In this document: positions 37,572 to 46,285 of the stretch, in pieces
How the letters are laid out: each line of letters starts with the position of its first letter
How positions within the stretch are numbered: position 1 is the first letter of the stretch
Origin: Pseudoalteromonas sp. NBT06-2
GTDB taxonomy: Bacteria > Pseudomonadota > Gammaproteobacteria > Enterobacterales > Alteromonadaceae
Direction: 5' to 3'
DNA length: 51,859 nt
Assembly (NCBI RefSeq): GCF_002276045.1
Contig: NZ_NQMR01000017.1
Coordinates: 1 to 51,859 of the forward strand
The notes under the pieces: model-generated
Databases searched by the model: none
What the model saw: only the letters and a program-made list of their open reading frames with translations
Told to the model about the DNA's origin: nothing
Made by a program: the position numbers and the translations under genes

Positions 37572-37648
37572 TTAAACACATTATTAGGTCTATTTTAATG
37601 TTCATTAACGTACAGTTTTTTTAAGTTAAATTATAATAAATATCTAAT

Positions 37649-37669
37649 ATCTATTTAAAAACAATAGAT
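37649..37669. promoter_or_regulatory. Possible activator site next to the sigma-54 promoter
   Basis: ATCTATT (37649-37655) and AATAGAT (37663-37669) form a 7-base inverted repeat just upstream of the -24 element. It could bind the response regulator, although such sites usually lie further upstream; weak evidence. Confidence 0.3.
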
Positions 37670-37676
37670 TATAAAT

Positions 37677-37692
37677 TGGCACTGTTTTTGTA
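37677..37692 (+). promoter_or_regulatory. Sigma-54 (-24/-12) promoter of the adaptor-permease gene
   Basis: TGGCAC, five bases, then TTGTA matches the -24/-12 sigma-54 consensus (TGGCAC-N5-TTGCW) apart from T for C in the -12 element. It lies about 75 bases upstream of the ATG at 37765 and faces away from the NtrC-type regulator gene, which fits direct control by that regulator. Confidence 0.75.
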
Positions 37693-37764
37693 ATAGCTAT
37701 GTGTCTTTGAATTATAAAAATACAATATCGACTTAATGATTGTATTTATTACTGAGAAATAAAT

Positions 37765-39324
37765 ATGAAACACGAATCACATATTAATATAACGCCCGAC
37801 ACACCTGAAGTGCTATCAACTCGCAATCTCTCTGGAATGGATCGCAAAGTTACCGCTTCATTCAACCCAATAAAAAAATGGCTTGTCAGTTTATTTATAA
37901 CACTATGTGTGATCGTTATTGCATATAATGTAATGTCTAAATCAAGTGGAAAAGCTTTATCGGTTGATAGTAATAAAATTGTGATTTCACCTGTTACATC
38001 GGGTATCTTTGAAGACTTTATTCCTGTACGAGCACGGGTAACGCCTGCAAAAACCGTATTTCTTGATGCCATAGAAGGCGGCCGAGTTGAAAAAATATTA
38101 GTTGAAGATGGTAGCAGTTTAAAAGCTGGCGACTTAATTGTTGAACTGTCAAATACCTCTTTGCAACTCAATGTATTAGGAAATGAAGCTAGAGTGGCTG
38201 AGCAACTGAATAATATGCGTAGCATAGAACTCAATTTAGAACAAAATCGTTTAAAACATAAAAGCAATATTATCGACATTAAGCATCAAATAAAACTCTT
38301 AACGCGCACTTTAAAGCGAGAAAAAGAGTTATTGCGTTTACCTGAAGTAAACAGTGTCACCTTTTCTTCTGAAGCGCCCTCCCAAGATAATGAAAATAAT
38401 CGTGGTTTTAAGCTATTAGAGCCTCATGAAGGTAGTATAAGTAACAAAGCATTAAGCATGAATCAGTACAATATGGGCTATGGTTTCTTTGAAGCTTATA
38501 AAATAAAACCACTTGCGGGGAGACTTTTTGATGAAAACTTTGGCACTGATAACATCAAAACAGTCGCTGACGGTGAAGTGGGTCAAGCCAGTGCGATACT
38601 TAATAAATCAGCTTTGAAAAAATTTGGTTTTGGCAGTGCACAAGACGCTATTGGAAAAACATTGGCAACTCATATACGCGGAAAACAGCATTTAACCATT
38701 ATTGGTGTTATCCCCGATATTTACTTTAGATCGATTAAATTTGGTATTAGAGCCTCGGTATATACGCAAAATCCAGAACGTTTCAACGTCGCTAATATTT
38801 CTTTTACTACGAATAATATATCTAGCTTAGTGAGCAGTATTGAAGGCGTATGGAAGAACAGCGTACCAATGCAACCCATTAACTTAGAGTTTTTAAGTGA
38901 AATGATGGCAGCGCAATATAATGACGAGAAAACAACAGCACAGTTATTTTTAGTTTTCTCATTGTTAGCGATTGTTATTGCGTGCTTAGGTTTATATGGA
39001 TTATCGGCATTCACAGTTCAGCGTAGAACCCGAGAAATTGGCATTCGTAAAGTAATGGGTGCTAGCATAAAAGACATAGTTACCCTGCTTATTTGGCAAT
39101 TTTCTAAGCCCGTTTTGCTTGCAAACTTAATCGCTTGGCCTATTGCAACTTATATAATGATAACTTGGCTAGAACGCTTTCCATACCGCATTGATACATT
39201 TTGGTTAGTTCCAATTTGTCTTATTGTTGGCTTATTTTCTTTAATTATTGCTTGGAGTACAGTGGGGGGCAATACAGCAACTGTGGCAAGAAAAAATCCA
39301 GTGAAATCTTTGAGGTATGAATAA
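37765..39324 (+). CDS. Chimera of HlyD-type membrane-fusion protein and MacB/FtsX-type ABC permease
   Basis: A 519-residue continuous frame made of two unrelated halves. Residues 1-190: cytoplasmic tail, membrane helix (WLVSLFITLCVIVIAYNVM, about 39-57), and the lipoyl/coiled-coil start of a periplasmic adaptor (DAIEGGRVEKILVEDGSSLK, then a helix to LKREKELL). From about residue 191 (RLPEVNSVTFSSEAPS) it is the second half of a MacB-like periplasmic domain and three FtsX helices (LFLVFSLLAIVIACLGLYGL, the RRTREIGIRKVMGAS coupling loop, ending VARKNPVKSLRYE). The adaptor's second half, the ATPase and the permease's first helix are missing. It looks like an in-frame deletion fusing the first and a later gene of an efflux operon; transport activity is doubtful. 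Confidence 0.85.
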   Translation: MKHESHINITPDTPEVLSTRNLSGMDRKVTASFNPIKKWLVSLFITLCVIVIAYNVMSKSSGKALSVDSNKIVISPVTSGIFEDFIPVRARVTPAKTVFLDAIEGGRVEKILVEDGSSLKAGDLIVELSNTSLQLNVLGNEARVAEQLNNMRSIELNLEQNRLKHKSNIIDIKHQIKLLTRTLKREKELLRLPEVNSVTFSSEAPSQDNENNRGFKLLEPHEGSISNKALSMNQYNMGYGFFEAYKIKPLAGRLFDENFGTDNIKTVADGEVGQASAILNKSALKKFGFGSAQDAIGKTLATHIRGKQHLTIIGVIPDIYFRSIKFGIRASVYTQNPERFNVANISFTTNNISSLVSSIEGVWKNSVPMQPINLEFLSEMMAAQYNDEKTTAQLFLVFSLLAIVIACLGLYGLSAFTVQRRTREIGIRKVMGASIKDIVTLLIWQFSKPVLLANLIAWPIATYIMITWLERFPYRIDTFWLVPICLIVGLFSLIIAWSTVGGNTATVARKNPVKSLRYE

Positions 39325-39340
39325 TATTAAGTAAAAGCAT

Positions 39341-39373
39341 AAAGCTCGGTAATTTAAAAATGAACCGAGCTTT
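39341..39373. terminator. Bidirectional terminator
   Basis: Perfect 10-base arms AAAGCTCGGT (39341-39350) and ACCGAGCTTT (39364-39373) with T-run on the plus side, between the converging chimera and the CadC-like gene. Confidence 0.9.
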
Positions 39374-39377
39374 TCTC

Positions 39378-41399
39378 TTAGTACTTATATTCCATAGTTA
39401 ACAATGCAATTTCTTTTTTAGCGCTTAGAGGGGAATGAAACATAATTACTTCTTCATTCTGTGTAATATCAGAAATCATCAATTTGGAGTCTAAATCTTG
39501 ATAAACCTGCTTACTTAGCGAAGATTTTAAGTCCACTACCCAAAGTTTATTATTATCACCGAGATTCACTTCAATTAGTGCATTTTTATCAGTAATGAGT
39601 ATATTTTCAACATGACCATTTTCCGCATACCAAAGTTTTGAAATCAGTTTATTATTGTCGATTTTAAATATCTGATTATTGTTATTAAAATAAATATTAT
39701 CGTTTAAATCTAAAGCTGAACAACTTGCAATCATATCCGCTAAAGTCTCTATTTTTCTTGATTCTAGATACAACTTTGCAGGTTTTGGCATTCCATCTTT
39801 TATTAGGTTAACAAGTAAAGCATGATCTTTATTAAACCAATCTCTAATATAGATTTTATATTCTAATGCTTCTTTTGTTAATTCTAACGCTGTATTAGCA
39901 TCAAATATATATAATTGACTCGTAGTTGCTAAAGCGACTTTATTCCCATCAGGTGACCATGTAAAACCAAATAATTCTTCATGTTCAGGATTAATAAATA
40001 ATACCTGTTCGCGACCTGCTTCATTAATAATTAATTGTGGAAACCCTCGTCTGCTTGTTTGGTATACAAACCGCTTTGCTGAAGGCGAATATAACGGCAG
40101 TACATCTAACGCTTCGGTATCTATCACTTTTGTAAGCTTTTGCTGTTCCTCAGGTTTAAACTCCAAAATATCAATATCATAATTAGCTAATTCCATGAGT
40201 ATTTTATTTGAATTTTTTGCGTAAAAAGCATTTGTAACAATTTTATAATTTGAAAAAGGTATTTGTGCTATTTTTCCATCTAAAGAAATATTAAATAACT
40301 TTTCTCTACTAGAGATCAGTAACGATTCATTACTAGGTTGCCAAGACAGACTATGTATACCATTGTCTATATGTATCAATTTTCTTCGATTTGATGAAAT
40401 AAGATCATACAAATCTATTCTATACAGGTTTGCTTTTTCACTGACAGCAATGGCTAAATTTTGCTTATCTTCAGACAAAGCAATATCAATAATCTCTAAT
40501 AATGGTGCTGTATATTGGTAAAGTATTTCAGTGCTATTTTTCGATAGGTTTCGTTTTATTATTGAGAAATCTTTACCTTTTGACTTTACGGCAATTACAA
40601 ATTCATTATCAGAAATCCATTCTACACGGCTTATAATATCATCAACGGAAGTAAATAATAATTGAGATTCTTGTGTCATTTTCTTAGAAATAGGATTAAA
40701 GGCATATAATGCGATATGGTTCATTTTTCCTCTTTTATAAACCAGTGTTAAGCCATTATCTTGATAGGCCCAAGAGAGCGATTTTATATTTGAAAATATG
40801 CCATTAATCAAAATCTCACTTTCAGTGATAAGATTTTTAACTATAATATGTTGTTGCCCAGAATCACTTTCTCTTACAAACGCAATGTATGATCCATTAG
40901 ACGAATAGCTTGGTAAATATTCATTATTGCTATTTGAAGTAAGCGGTGTCAGTGAATAACTTTGAGGTTTGTTAGACACATCCATTATCTGAATAAAATA
41001 CAAACCAAGCAAACATAAAGTAATTAATAGAGGTGCAATCACTGATATTTTTTTATATCTATTGTTTTCTTTTTTCGACTTATCATTAATAGCTTCAATT
41101 GGAATATCAATACTATACCCTCGTTTAGGATGAGTGATTATAATCGAAGAATTTGATGCTTTTTCGCCTAATGCTTTTCTTAACAAAGAAATGCAACGTA
41201 AAATTGATGAATTATTAAATGTCGTTCCAGGCCAAAGTGTCTCATGAAGTCGCTGTTGACTCACAACTTCCCCTAAATGTTCACACAGGAGTCGCAACAT
41301 ATCCATGACTTTAGGCTCTACACTGATGACTTTCTCATTTCTTGTGATTTTACAACGTTTTACATCAACGAGTGAGTCACCTAATCTAAAATATTCCAT
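39378..41399 (-). CDS. CadC-like transmembrane regulator with TolB-type propeller domain
   Basis: A 673-residue regulator. Residues about 10-95 are an OmpR-type winged helix (KVMDMLRLLCEHLGEVVSQQ, ETLWPG, ILRCISLLRKALGEK, HPKRGYSIDI). One membrane helix lies near 124-141 (VIAPLLITLCLLGLYFIQIM). The periplasmic part is a propeller of TolB/PD40 repeats (LPSYSSNGSYIAFVRESDSG, LPLYSPSAKRFVYQTSRRG, FTWSPDGNKVALATT). Such one-component membrane regulators sense an extracytoplasmic signal. The divergent esterase gene shares its 132-base upstream region and is a candidate target. Confidence 0.88.
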   Translation of the reverse strand: MEYFRLGDSLVDVKRCKITRNEKVISVEPKVMDMLRLLCEHLGEVVSQQRLHETLWPGTTFNNSSILRCISLLRKALGEKASNSSIIITHPKRGYSIDIPIEAINDKSKKENNRYKKISVIAPLLITLCLLGLYFIQIMDVSNKPQSYSLTPLTSNSNNEYLPSYSSNGSYIAFVRESDSGQQHIIVKNLITESEILINGIFSNIKSLSWAYQDNGLTLVYKRGKMNHIALYAFNPISKKMTQESQLLFTSVDDIISRVEWISDNEFVIAVKSKGKDFSIIKRNLSKNSTEILYQYTAPLLEIIDIALSEDKQNLAIAVSEKANLYRIDLYDLISSNRRKLIHIDNGIHSLSWQPSNESLLISSREKLFNISLDGKIAQIPFSNYKIVTNAFYAKNSNKILMELANYDIDILEFKPEEQQKLTKVIDTEALDVLPLYSPSAKRFVYQTSRRGFPQLIINEAGREQVLFINPEHEELFGFTWSPDGNKVALATTSQLYIFDANTALELTKEALEYKIYIRDWFNKDHALLVNLIKDGMPKPAKLYLESRKIETLADMIASCSALDLNDNIYFNNNNQIFKIDNNKLISKLWYAENGHVENILITDKNALIEVNLGDNNKLWVVDLKSSLSKQVYQDLDSKLMISDITQNEEVIMFHSPLSAKKEIALLTMEYKY

Positions 41400-41531
41400 T
41401 TATTAATTCTTATTATTTACATATAAAACAGTTACTAAGGAAAACATAATAAAAACATAAGCCCCTTATTATTGCATAATTGGTTGAGTTCCATAATGTA
41501 AGTTGTTCTAAAAATATTACAAGGAATATCA

Positions 41532-42614
41532 ATGAAACTTTGCTTACTCATACCCTTATTTATCATTTCTTTTGCATCAGATTGTTTTGAAAAACTTTCT
41601 TATGGACAAAAACATACCATTTTTTCTAAGACGTTAAATCAAAAAAGAGATTATTATGTGCACCTACCTGATAGCTATAACACATCACAAAGAAAGTACC
41701 CTATCTTATATTTACTACATGGACAATGGGATATGTTATCTGCAGTAGCAAGTATAGAACTTTTGAGTAATGAAATACCTGAAATTATTATCGTGGGAGT
41801 TCAGAGTCAAGGACAAGAACTACACCCTATAAAGGGAGATGTTAAACAACAAACAAAACTATCACAATTTCTAAGTAATGAGCTTATTCCTCATATTAAT
41901 TTTCACTATCGCGTTGCACAGTTTAAAATACTTTCAGGCCATTCAAATGCAGGTAGATTTGTTATGAATGAGTGGATAAGAGATGGACTTGTGTTTTCAC
42001 ATTATTACGCCTTTAGCCCTTCCTTAGATGATAATCAAATAAATATCAGACTTGAAAAGCTAACCATGGAAGAAACAAAGAAAAAATCGTACCTTACTCT
42101 CACTTTAGCCAATGAGGGTGAGCATATGCTCAAACCCTTTAAAGAAATACAAACAATACTTAAACAGTACAAAAGCAAAACGTCATTAACTACTCATTTT
42201 ACTGATGAAACTCACAGTTCAACTCGCCACAAGTCACTCATGCATTCTTTAAGAAATACATTCACTGGTTGGCAACCTTCATATGAAACTAAAATAGGTA
42301 ACTTTGAAAATCTGAAACGTCACTATGATGATTTTGGTACTCGTTTTGGATTTGATGCTCAAATTGACTTAGAGTTACTACAAAGGTTAAGTGTATATTT
42401 TGCAATGTCTACTAAGCCAGAAGATGCTCTCAATATTAATCATGTAATTAACTATGGTTTAAATTTAAATAGAAACAACGCTGATGCTTTCTGGCAGATG
42501 ACTCATTATTTAAAAGAAATTGATGACCTCGCATCTGCAAAAAAAATTGAAGAAAAAATTTGTACTCTTCAACCTGACTTTAATCATTGTTATACCATTA
42601 AATCCGATAATTGA
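41532..42614 (+). CDS. Exported esterase (Esterase D/Fes-like alpha/beta hydrolase)
   Basis: A 360-residue secreted or periplasmic esterase of the putative-esterase family. Short signal peptide; RDYYVHLPDSY and YPILYLLHGQWD supply the fold start and oxyanion region; the nucleophile elbow is GHSNAG (Ser in FKILSGHSNAGRFVMNEWI); a C-terminal THSSTRHKSL carries the likely catalytic His. The last 60 residues have a TPR-like helical tail (YFAMSTKPEDALNIN, then SAKKIEEKICTLQPD). Relatives hydrolyse S-formylglutathione or siderophore esters; substrate here unknown. AAGGAATATCA precedes the ATG. Confidence 0.82.
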   Translation: MKLCLLIPLFIISFASDCFEKLSYGQKHTIFSKTLNQKRDYYVHLPDSYNTSQRKYPILYLLHGQWDMLSAVASIELLSNEIPEIIIVGVQSQGQELHPIKGDVKQQTKLSQFLSNELIPHINFHYRVAQFKILSGHSNAGRFVMNEWIRDGLVFSHYYAFSPSLDDNQINIRLEKLTMEETKKKSYLTLTLANEGEHMLKPFKEIQTILKQYKSKTSLTTHFTDETHSSTRHKSLMHSLRNTFTGWQPSYETKIGNFENLKRHYDDFGTRFGFDAQIDLELLQRLSVYFAMSTKPEDALNINHVINYGLNLNRNNADAFWQMTHYLKEIDDLASAKKIEEKICTLQPDFNHCYTIKSDN

Positions 42615-42690
42615 GAGACCACTCAGATCTTATGAGGTTTACAATTATAGGAATGTCAGTGAATTCATGGTTATTTCCTTTAGAAATAAC
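42606..42690. repeat. Family C intergenic element, copy 2 (truncated)
   Basis: GATAATTGAGAGACCACT, CTTATGAGGTTTACAATTA and ATGTCAGTGAATTCATGG match family C copy 1 at 23.5 kb. It begins at the esterase stop codon, so the last codons of that gene lie at the element edge; the right half is absent. Confidence 0.6.
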
Positions 42691-42717
42691 AAGAGTCGCT
42701 AATACGACTCTTGTTAT
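42686..42717. terminator. Bidirectional terminator after the esterase
   Basis: Perfect 13-base arms (ATAACAAGAGTCG and its complement) with a six-base loop CTAATA; between converging esterase and lipoprotein genes. Confidence 0.9.
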
Positions 42718-42742
42718 ATTGACTTAATTTTAGCGGGAGGTA

Positions 42743-43255
42743 CTAAAGGCCTTTAAAAGCAGTTTCTACTTGTGCAAAATGTGCTAATACTTCTTCAACT
42801 TCATGTTTTGCTTTTTCACGTTGTTTATCAGTTTTAATACCTATAACGGCCATCGCTTGTACTGTAGCTGGATGAACTAATAAATCTTTTGCATGGTAAC
42901 AATTTGCATCTGTAAATTGTGGTAATTTTCCGTCAGCATGATATCCCGATTCAATTTCACTTAAAGGTAATGTTGGAATAATATCAGCCGCTTTGCTTAC
43001 TGCTGTTAAGTATTCATCACACTGAGGGAATTTGGCGATAAATGCTTTTAAGATAGGTTGAGATACTTTAACTAAAGTAGCTGAGTACTTCTCAACTTTT
43101 GCATTATTACCTTGATTTGAAATCAATGAAACAAGTTGTTGTGCATTGTCTTTATAAGTTGCAAATAGAGCATCTGGATTTTGTGCAACTTCGTTTTTTG
43201 TCATAGAACATGCTGATAATGCTATAACTGCTGAAATACATAATAATTTTTTCAT
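42743..43255 (-). CDS. Small lipoprotein, possibly iron-regulated
   Basis: A 170-residue lipoprotein: signal peptide, lipobox LSAC (Cys16), then a helical mature domain with two cysteines (FPQCDEYL, ANCYHAKDLLVHP). I do not recognise a family. The upstream region carries a Fur-box-like sequence 36 bases before the ATG, hinting at iron repression. Monocistronic, with a shared bidirectional terminator. Confidence 0.7.
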   Translation of the reverse strand: MKKLLCISAVIALSACSMTKNEVAQNPDALFATYKDNAQQLVSLISNQGNNAKVEKYSATLVKVSQPILKAFIAKFPQCDEYLTAVSKAADIIPTLPLSEIESGYHADGKLPQFTDANCYHAKDLLVHPATVQAMAVIGIKTDKQREKAKHEVEEVLAHFAQVETAFKGL

Positions 43256-43290
43256 AATAACCTAGCCTGATCACTAAATATAAAAAATAA

Positions 43291-43305
43291 TGATAACTAT
43301 TATTA
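43291..43305. promoter_or_regulatory. Fur-box-like site upstream of the small lipoprotein
   Basis: TGATAACTATTATTA matches the 7-1-7 Fur consensus TGATAATnATTATCA at 12 of 14 defined positions and sits in promoter position. Weaker than the site at 23213; AT-rich background makes chance matches possible. Confidence 0.4.
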
Positions 43306-43456
43306 TTAATAATAGCTAGGTTAATATGCGATTAAAAGATCTCTATATGATTTTAAGTGTACAATTGTGGCCGGTTAAACCTCTATACTTCACCTTGTTA
43401 AAATAAAATGTAGAAATATATACTATCTGCTTTATTCAGTCGAGCCAGCAAAGATG

Positions 43457-44002
43457 TCACAATAAGTATATATTGGACTCTTGTATTTTATTGTATAATG
43501 GGTTTATTTGTTTGAAATCAACTTCTTTAAATGGCTCTAATTCTTCAGGCGTGTTCTCTTTCATTAACCCTGTTTTTTGCTCTTCTAATTGTGCTTTCAG
43601 GTCCTTGATACGTTGTAATAAAGTATATTTATCTGATTGTGTTAAAGCCGTTGAACTTTTAATATGTTGACCAGTTAAAGTCAACATATCTATTTTTACT
43701 TCAATCTCTTTAACCTTTAAAAAACCTATACCTAAGCTTAATCTTGAGAACAAAATCGCCAATTTCATTTCATCTTGTTCAATCTCAACTTCAATTGGAA
43801 TATCAATGATTTCTTGTATTATTTTATTATAAAAGTCTAATTCTTTACTTTTCACATCAATGCTAAGTTCACTATAAACTGACTGTACTCTCTCCGAAAT
43901 GCTATTCCTAGTGAATTTATCGATTAAATTTGACTCTTTAAATATCTCTTCAAATAGTTTAAAGCCCGTAGTTGTGAATAATTGATTGCTAATAATCGAC
44001 AT
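43457..44002 (-). CDS. Cytoplasmic coiled-coil protein, unknown function
   Basis: A 181-residue protein without signal or membrane segment. Mostly helical, with a charged coiled-coil-like helix near 130-150 (TLLQRIKDLKAQLEEQKTGL). AAGGGGGAAAT directly precedes its ATG. I recognise no family. The gene upstream (44049-44417) is in the same direction with a 46-base gap, so they probably form a two-gene unit. Confidence 0.6.
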   Translation of the reverse strand: MSIISNQLFTTTGFKLFEEIFKESNLIDKFTRNSISERVQSVYSELSIDVKSKELDFYNKIIQEIIDIPIEVEIEQDEMKLAILFSRLSLGIGFLKVKEIEVKIDMLTLTGQHIKSSTALTQSDKYTLLQRIKDLKAQLEEQKTGLMKENTPEELEPFKEVDFKQINPLYNKIQESNIYLL

Positions 44003-44048
44003 ATTTCCCCCTTAACTGAGTAAATTATCTTGGAATTATTAAGCCAGC

Positions 44049-44417
44049 TTACTCAGGATTTATAATATTAATTAGCTTTTTAATGAATAATTTCACTGCT
44101 TTTTTATCATCAAACTTAAATGATATGCCATAATATATTTCGTTTATGCCCTTATGCACTCTTTTTGGGAAGCGTGTCATTTCAGCATTATGAAAAAAAT
44201 CACTTCTTTTAGTTACACCTTCAATACCAATTAAATCAACTGTAAAGACTTCAAATACTGGCCGTATAATTATATGCGGGGTATTACCTTCAATATGCAG
44301 ATAAAAAGCCTCTTTCACTTTTGGTAGCATATACTCAGTGATTTTTTTCATTGAGAAGTTAGTTCTACACTCTAGGTTTGTTAACACAGTTTTTATATCT
44401 TGTTCTTCAATACTCAA
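44049..44417 (-). CDS. Hypothetical protein paired with the coiled-coil gene
   Basis: About 122 residues. Start is TTG at 44417 with AGAGAG six bases upstream (TTG two codons earlier is too close to the same site). The sequence ends with a helix FDDKKAVKLFIKKLINIINP and has a beta-rich centre (HIIIRPVFEVFTVDLIGIEG). No recognised family. Position before the coiled-coil gene suggests a pair. Confidence 0.5.
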   Translation of the reverse strand: MSIEEQDIKTVLTNLECRTNFSMKKITEYMLPKVKEAFYLHIEGNTPHIIIRPVFEVFTVDLIGIEGVTKRSDFFHNAEMTRFPKRVHKGINEIYYGISFKFDDKKAVKLFIKKLINIINPE

Positions 44418-44522
44418 AACCAACTCTCTTAATTATTATGATTTTAATACCAATACTGCTTAGTGTAAGGGTTTAAAGCTATATTAAATTGTTTGTAACT
44501 GTATTGAGTAACGAAATTTTAA

Positions 44523-44729
44523 TATAATTTCAAGGATTTTGCTACACTTTTAAAATTAGATTTTCATTATCGTTATCTGAAATTAATTAACGGCATTACT
44601 TTCTGCTATGCTTGGTTACGATATCTATTGAACCTAAACAATAAAATCAATACAGATGATGGTGATTATTACGGATTAGGGGTTTTTAAAACAACTTTAA
44701 ATGGTAAAGCTTCAAAGTTAAAAAAGTGA
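44523..44729 (+). pseudogene. 3' fragment of an unidentified gene
   Basis: A 69-codon open frame on the plus strand with no start codon after its 5' stop (DFATLLKLDFHYRYLKLINGI and on to KASKLKK-stop) ending right at a strong bidirectional terminator. A frame without start but with its own terminator suggests a decayed gene. I do not recognise the protein. Confidence 0.4.
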
Positions 44730-44759
44730 TAGCACTTACAATAAAGTACTATCACTTTT
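44722..44759. terminator. Bidirectional terminator
   Basis: Arms AAAAGTGATAGCACTT (44722-44737) and AAGTACTATCACTTTT (44744-44759) pair at 15 of 16 positions with A and T flanks; serves the fragment above and the M32 peptidase gene whose stop overlaps its edge. Confidence 0.85.
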
Positions 44760-46239
44760 ACAAGTACCTGTTTTCTAAATGCGTTTTGAAATATTGTGCA
44801 TTTAAGATTTCACCTGTGGCTTTTTTTACTAATTCATCTGTTGAAAGTAAAGATGCTTTTGACCATATATTTTTACTTAACCAGTCAAAAATAGGTTCAA
44901 AGTTTTGCTGACCAACTAAGTTATCTACATCTTTTTCTTTTTTCATTGCCGACATAAACTGTGCAGCGTACATCGCACCTAATGTATATGATGGAAAATA
45001 ACCGAAAGAACCATCAGTCCAATGTATATCTTGCATGCAGCCATTTTTATAATTATTTTTTGTAGATAAACCCAAGTACTTTTGCATTTTAAAATCCCAT
45101 AATTCGGGGATGTCTTTATGACTTATTTTGCAATTCATTAAATCACGCTCAATTTCATAACGTAAAATGACATGCGCCGGATAGGTCACTTCATCTGCAT
45201 CAACACGAATTAATCCAGGAGTTACACGGGTATAAAGCTTTAAAAAATTATCTCTTCCAAATACAGGTGAATCGGTGTATTTAAATGCAGAAGCGGTCAT
45301 AGGCGCCAGCTTATTTATAAAAGCTTCGCTACGCCCTAGTTGCATTTCAAAAAATAAACTTTGAGACTCATGTATGCCCATAGAGCGCGCGCTACCTACA
45401 GGTAATGAGTTTAGCGCTTTAGGTAAACCTTGCTCATAACGTGCATGGCCTGTTTCATGAACGATACCCATTAATGATTGTATAAAATCATTCTCATCAT
45501 ATCGGGTTGTAATTCTGACATCAGAAGGCACTCCGCCACAAAAAGGATGAGCACTGACATCTAATCGGCCATGATTAAAATCAAAACCAAGCATCTTCAT
45601 TACATCTAAACCCAGCTGTTTTTGATGTGCTTGAGGGTATTGACCCTGCGGTAAAATAAATGACTCTTTTCCCTGTTTTTCCGTAACTTGCTTGATTAAA
45701 CTTGGTAACCAAGTTTTTACGTCACTAAATAACACATCTAAAGATCGTGTTGTTGTGCCAGGCTCATATAAATCTAGCATGGCATCATAAGGGGTTAAAC
45801 TTGCTTCTTGTGCCCTTATTTGAGCTTCTTCTTGAGATAAAGCGACGACTTGTGCAAAGTTACTTTCAAACCCTTGCCAATTATTATTTTCTCTTTGCGT
45901 TCGCCATGCATGCTCACACCGTGAACCAGCCAATGATTTAGCTTCAACTAGTTTTTCAGGTAAAACAGTTGCATGCTGCCAATGACGTTTCATTTCAGTA
46001 AAACTTGCAGCTTCAGTTGTTGATAATTCGCTATGATTTACATTTGAAAACCAGTCACCCAATTGGGGCAGCGTTAATAACTGATGAATATGAACTGACA
46101 GCTCAGCCATAGATTCTGATCGTGCTTGATTACCACCACTTGGCATCACAGCAGCCTGATCCCAACCACATATAGATGCCAAATGCTTAAAACGAGAAAT
46201 CTTTTCAAAATGTGATACGAGCTTTTGATAATCCTGCAT
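44758..46239 (-). CDS. Carboxypeptidase M32 (Taq-type metallocarboxypeptidase)
   Basis: A 493-residue cytoplasmic zinc carboxypeptidase. The catalytic HEXXH is HETGH in LMGIVHETGHARYEQGLP, followed by the downstream Glu in the MGIHESQSLFFE region; DVRITTRYDENDF, RVDADEVTYPAHVILRYEIE and DIHWTDGSFGYFPSYTLGA are M32 hallmarks. Length is standard. It removes C-terminal residues from peptides, probably in nutrient recycling. The GNAT gene lies 46 bases upstream on the same strand and may be co-transcribed. Confidence 0.95.
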   Translation of the reverse strand: MQDYQKLVSHFEKISRFKHLASICGWDQAAVMPSGGNQARSESMAELSVHIHQLLTLPQLGDWFSNVNHSELSTTEAASFTEMKRHWQHATVLPEKLVEAKSLAGSRCEHAWRTQRENNNWQGFESNFAQVVALSQEEAQIRAQEASLTPYDAMLDLYEPGTTTRSLDVLFSDVKTWLPSLIKQVTEKQGKESFILPQGQYPQAHQKQLGLDVMKMLGFDFNHGRLDVSAHPFCGGVPSDVRITTRYDENDFIQSLMGIVHETGHARYEQGLPKALNSLPVGSARSMGIHESQSLFFEMQLGRSEAFINKLAPMTASAFKYTDSPVFGRDNFLKLYTRVTPGLIRVDADEVTYPAHVILRYEIERDLMNCKISHKDIPELWDFKMQKYLGLSTKNNYKNGCMQDIHWTDGSFGYFPSYTLGAMYAAQFMSAMKKEKDVDNLVGQQNFEPIFDWLSKNIWSKASLLSTDELVKKATGEILNAQYFKTHLENRYL

Positions 46240-46285
46240 AAATAGCCCTTAATTATCTGAAAAATATATTAATGATAACGAGATG

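Noticed and set aside
37749..38279. 176-codon open frame opposite the adaptor half of the chimera
   Set aside because: Fully antisense to a recognisable adaptor domain with its own promoter and start.
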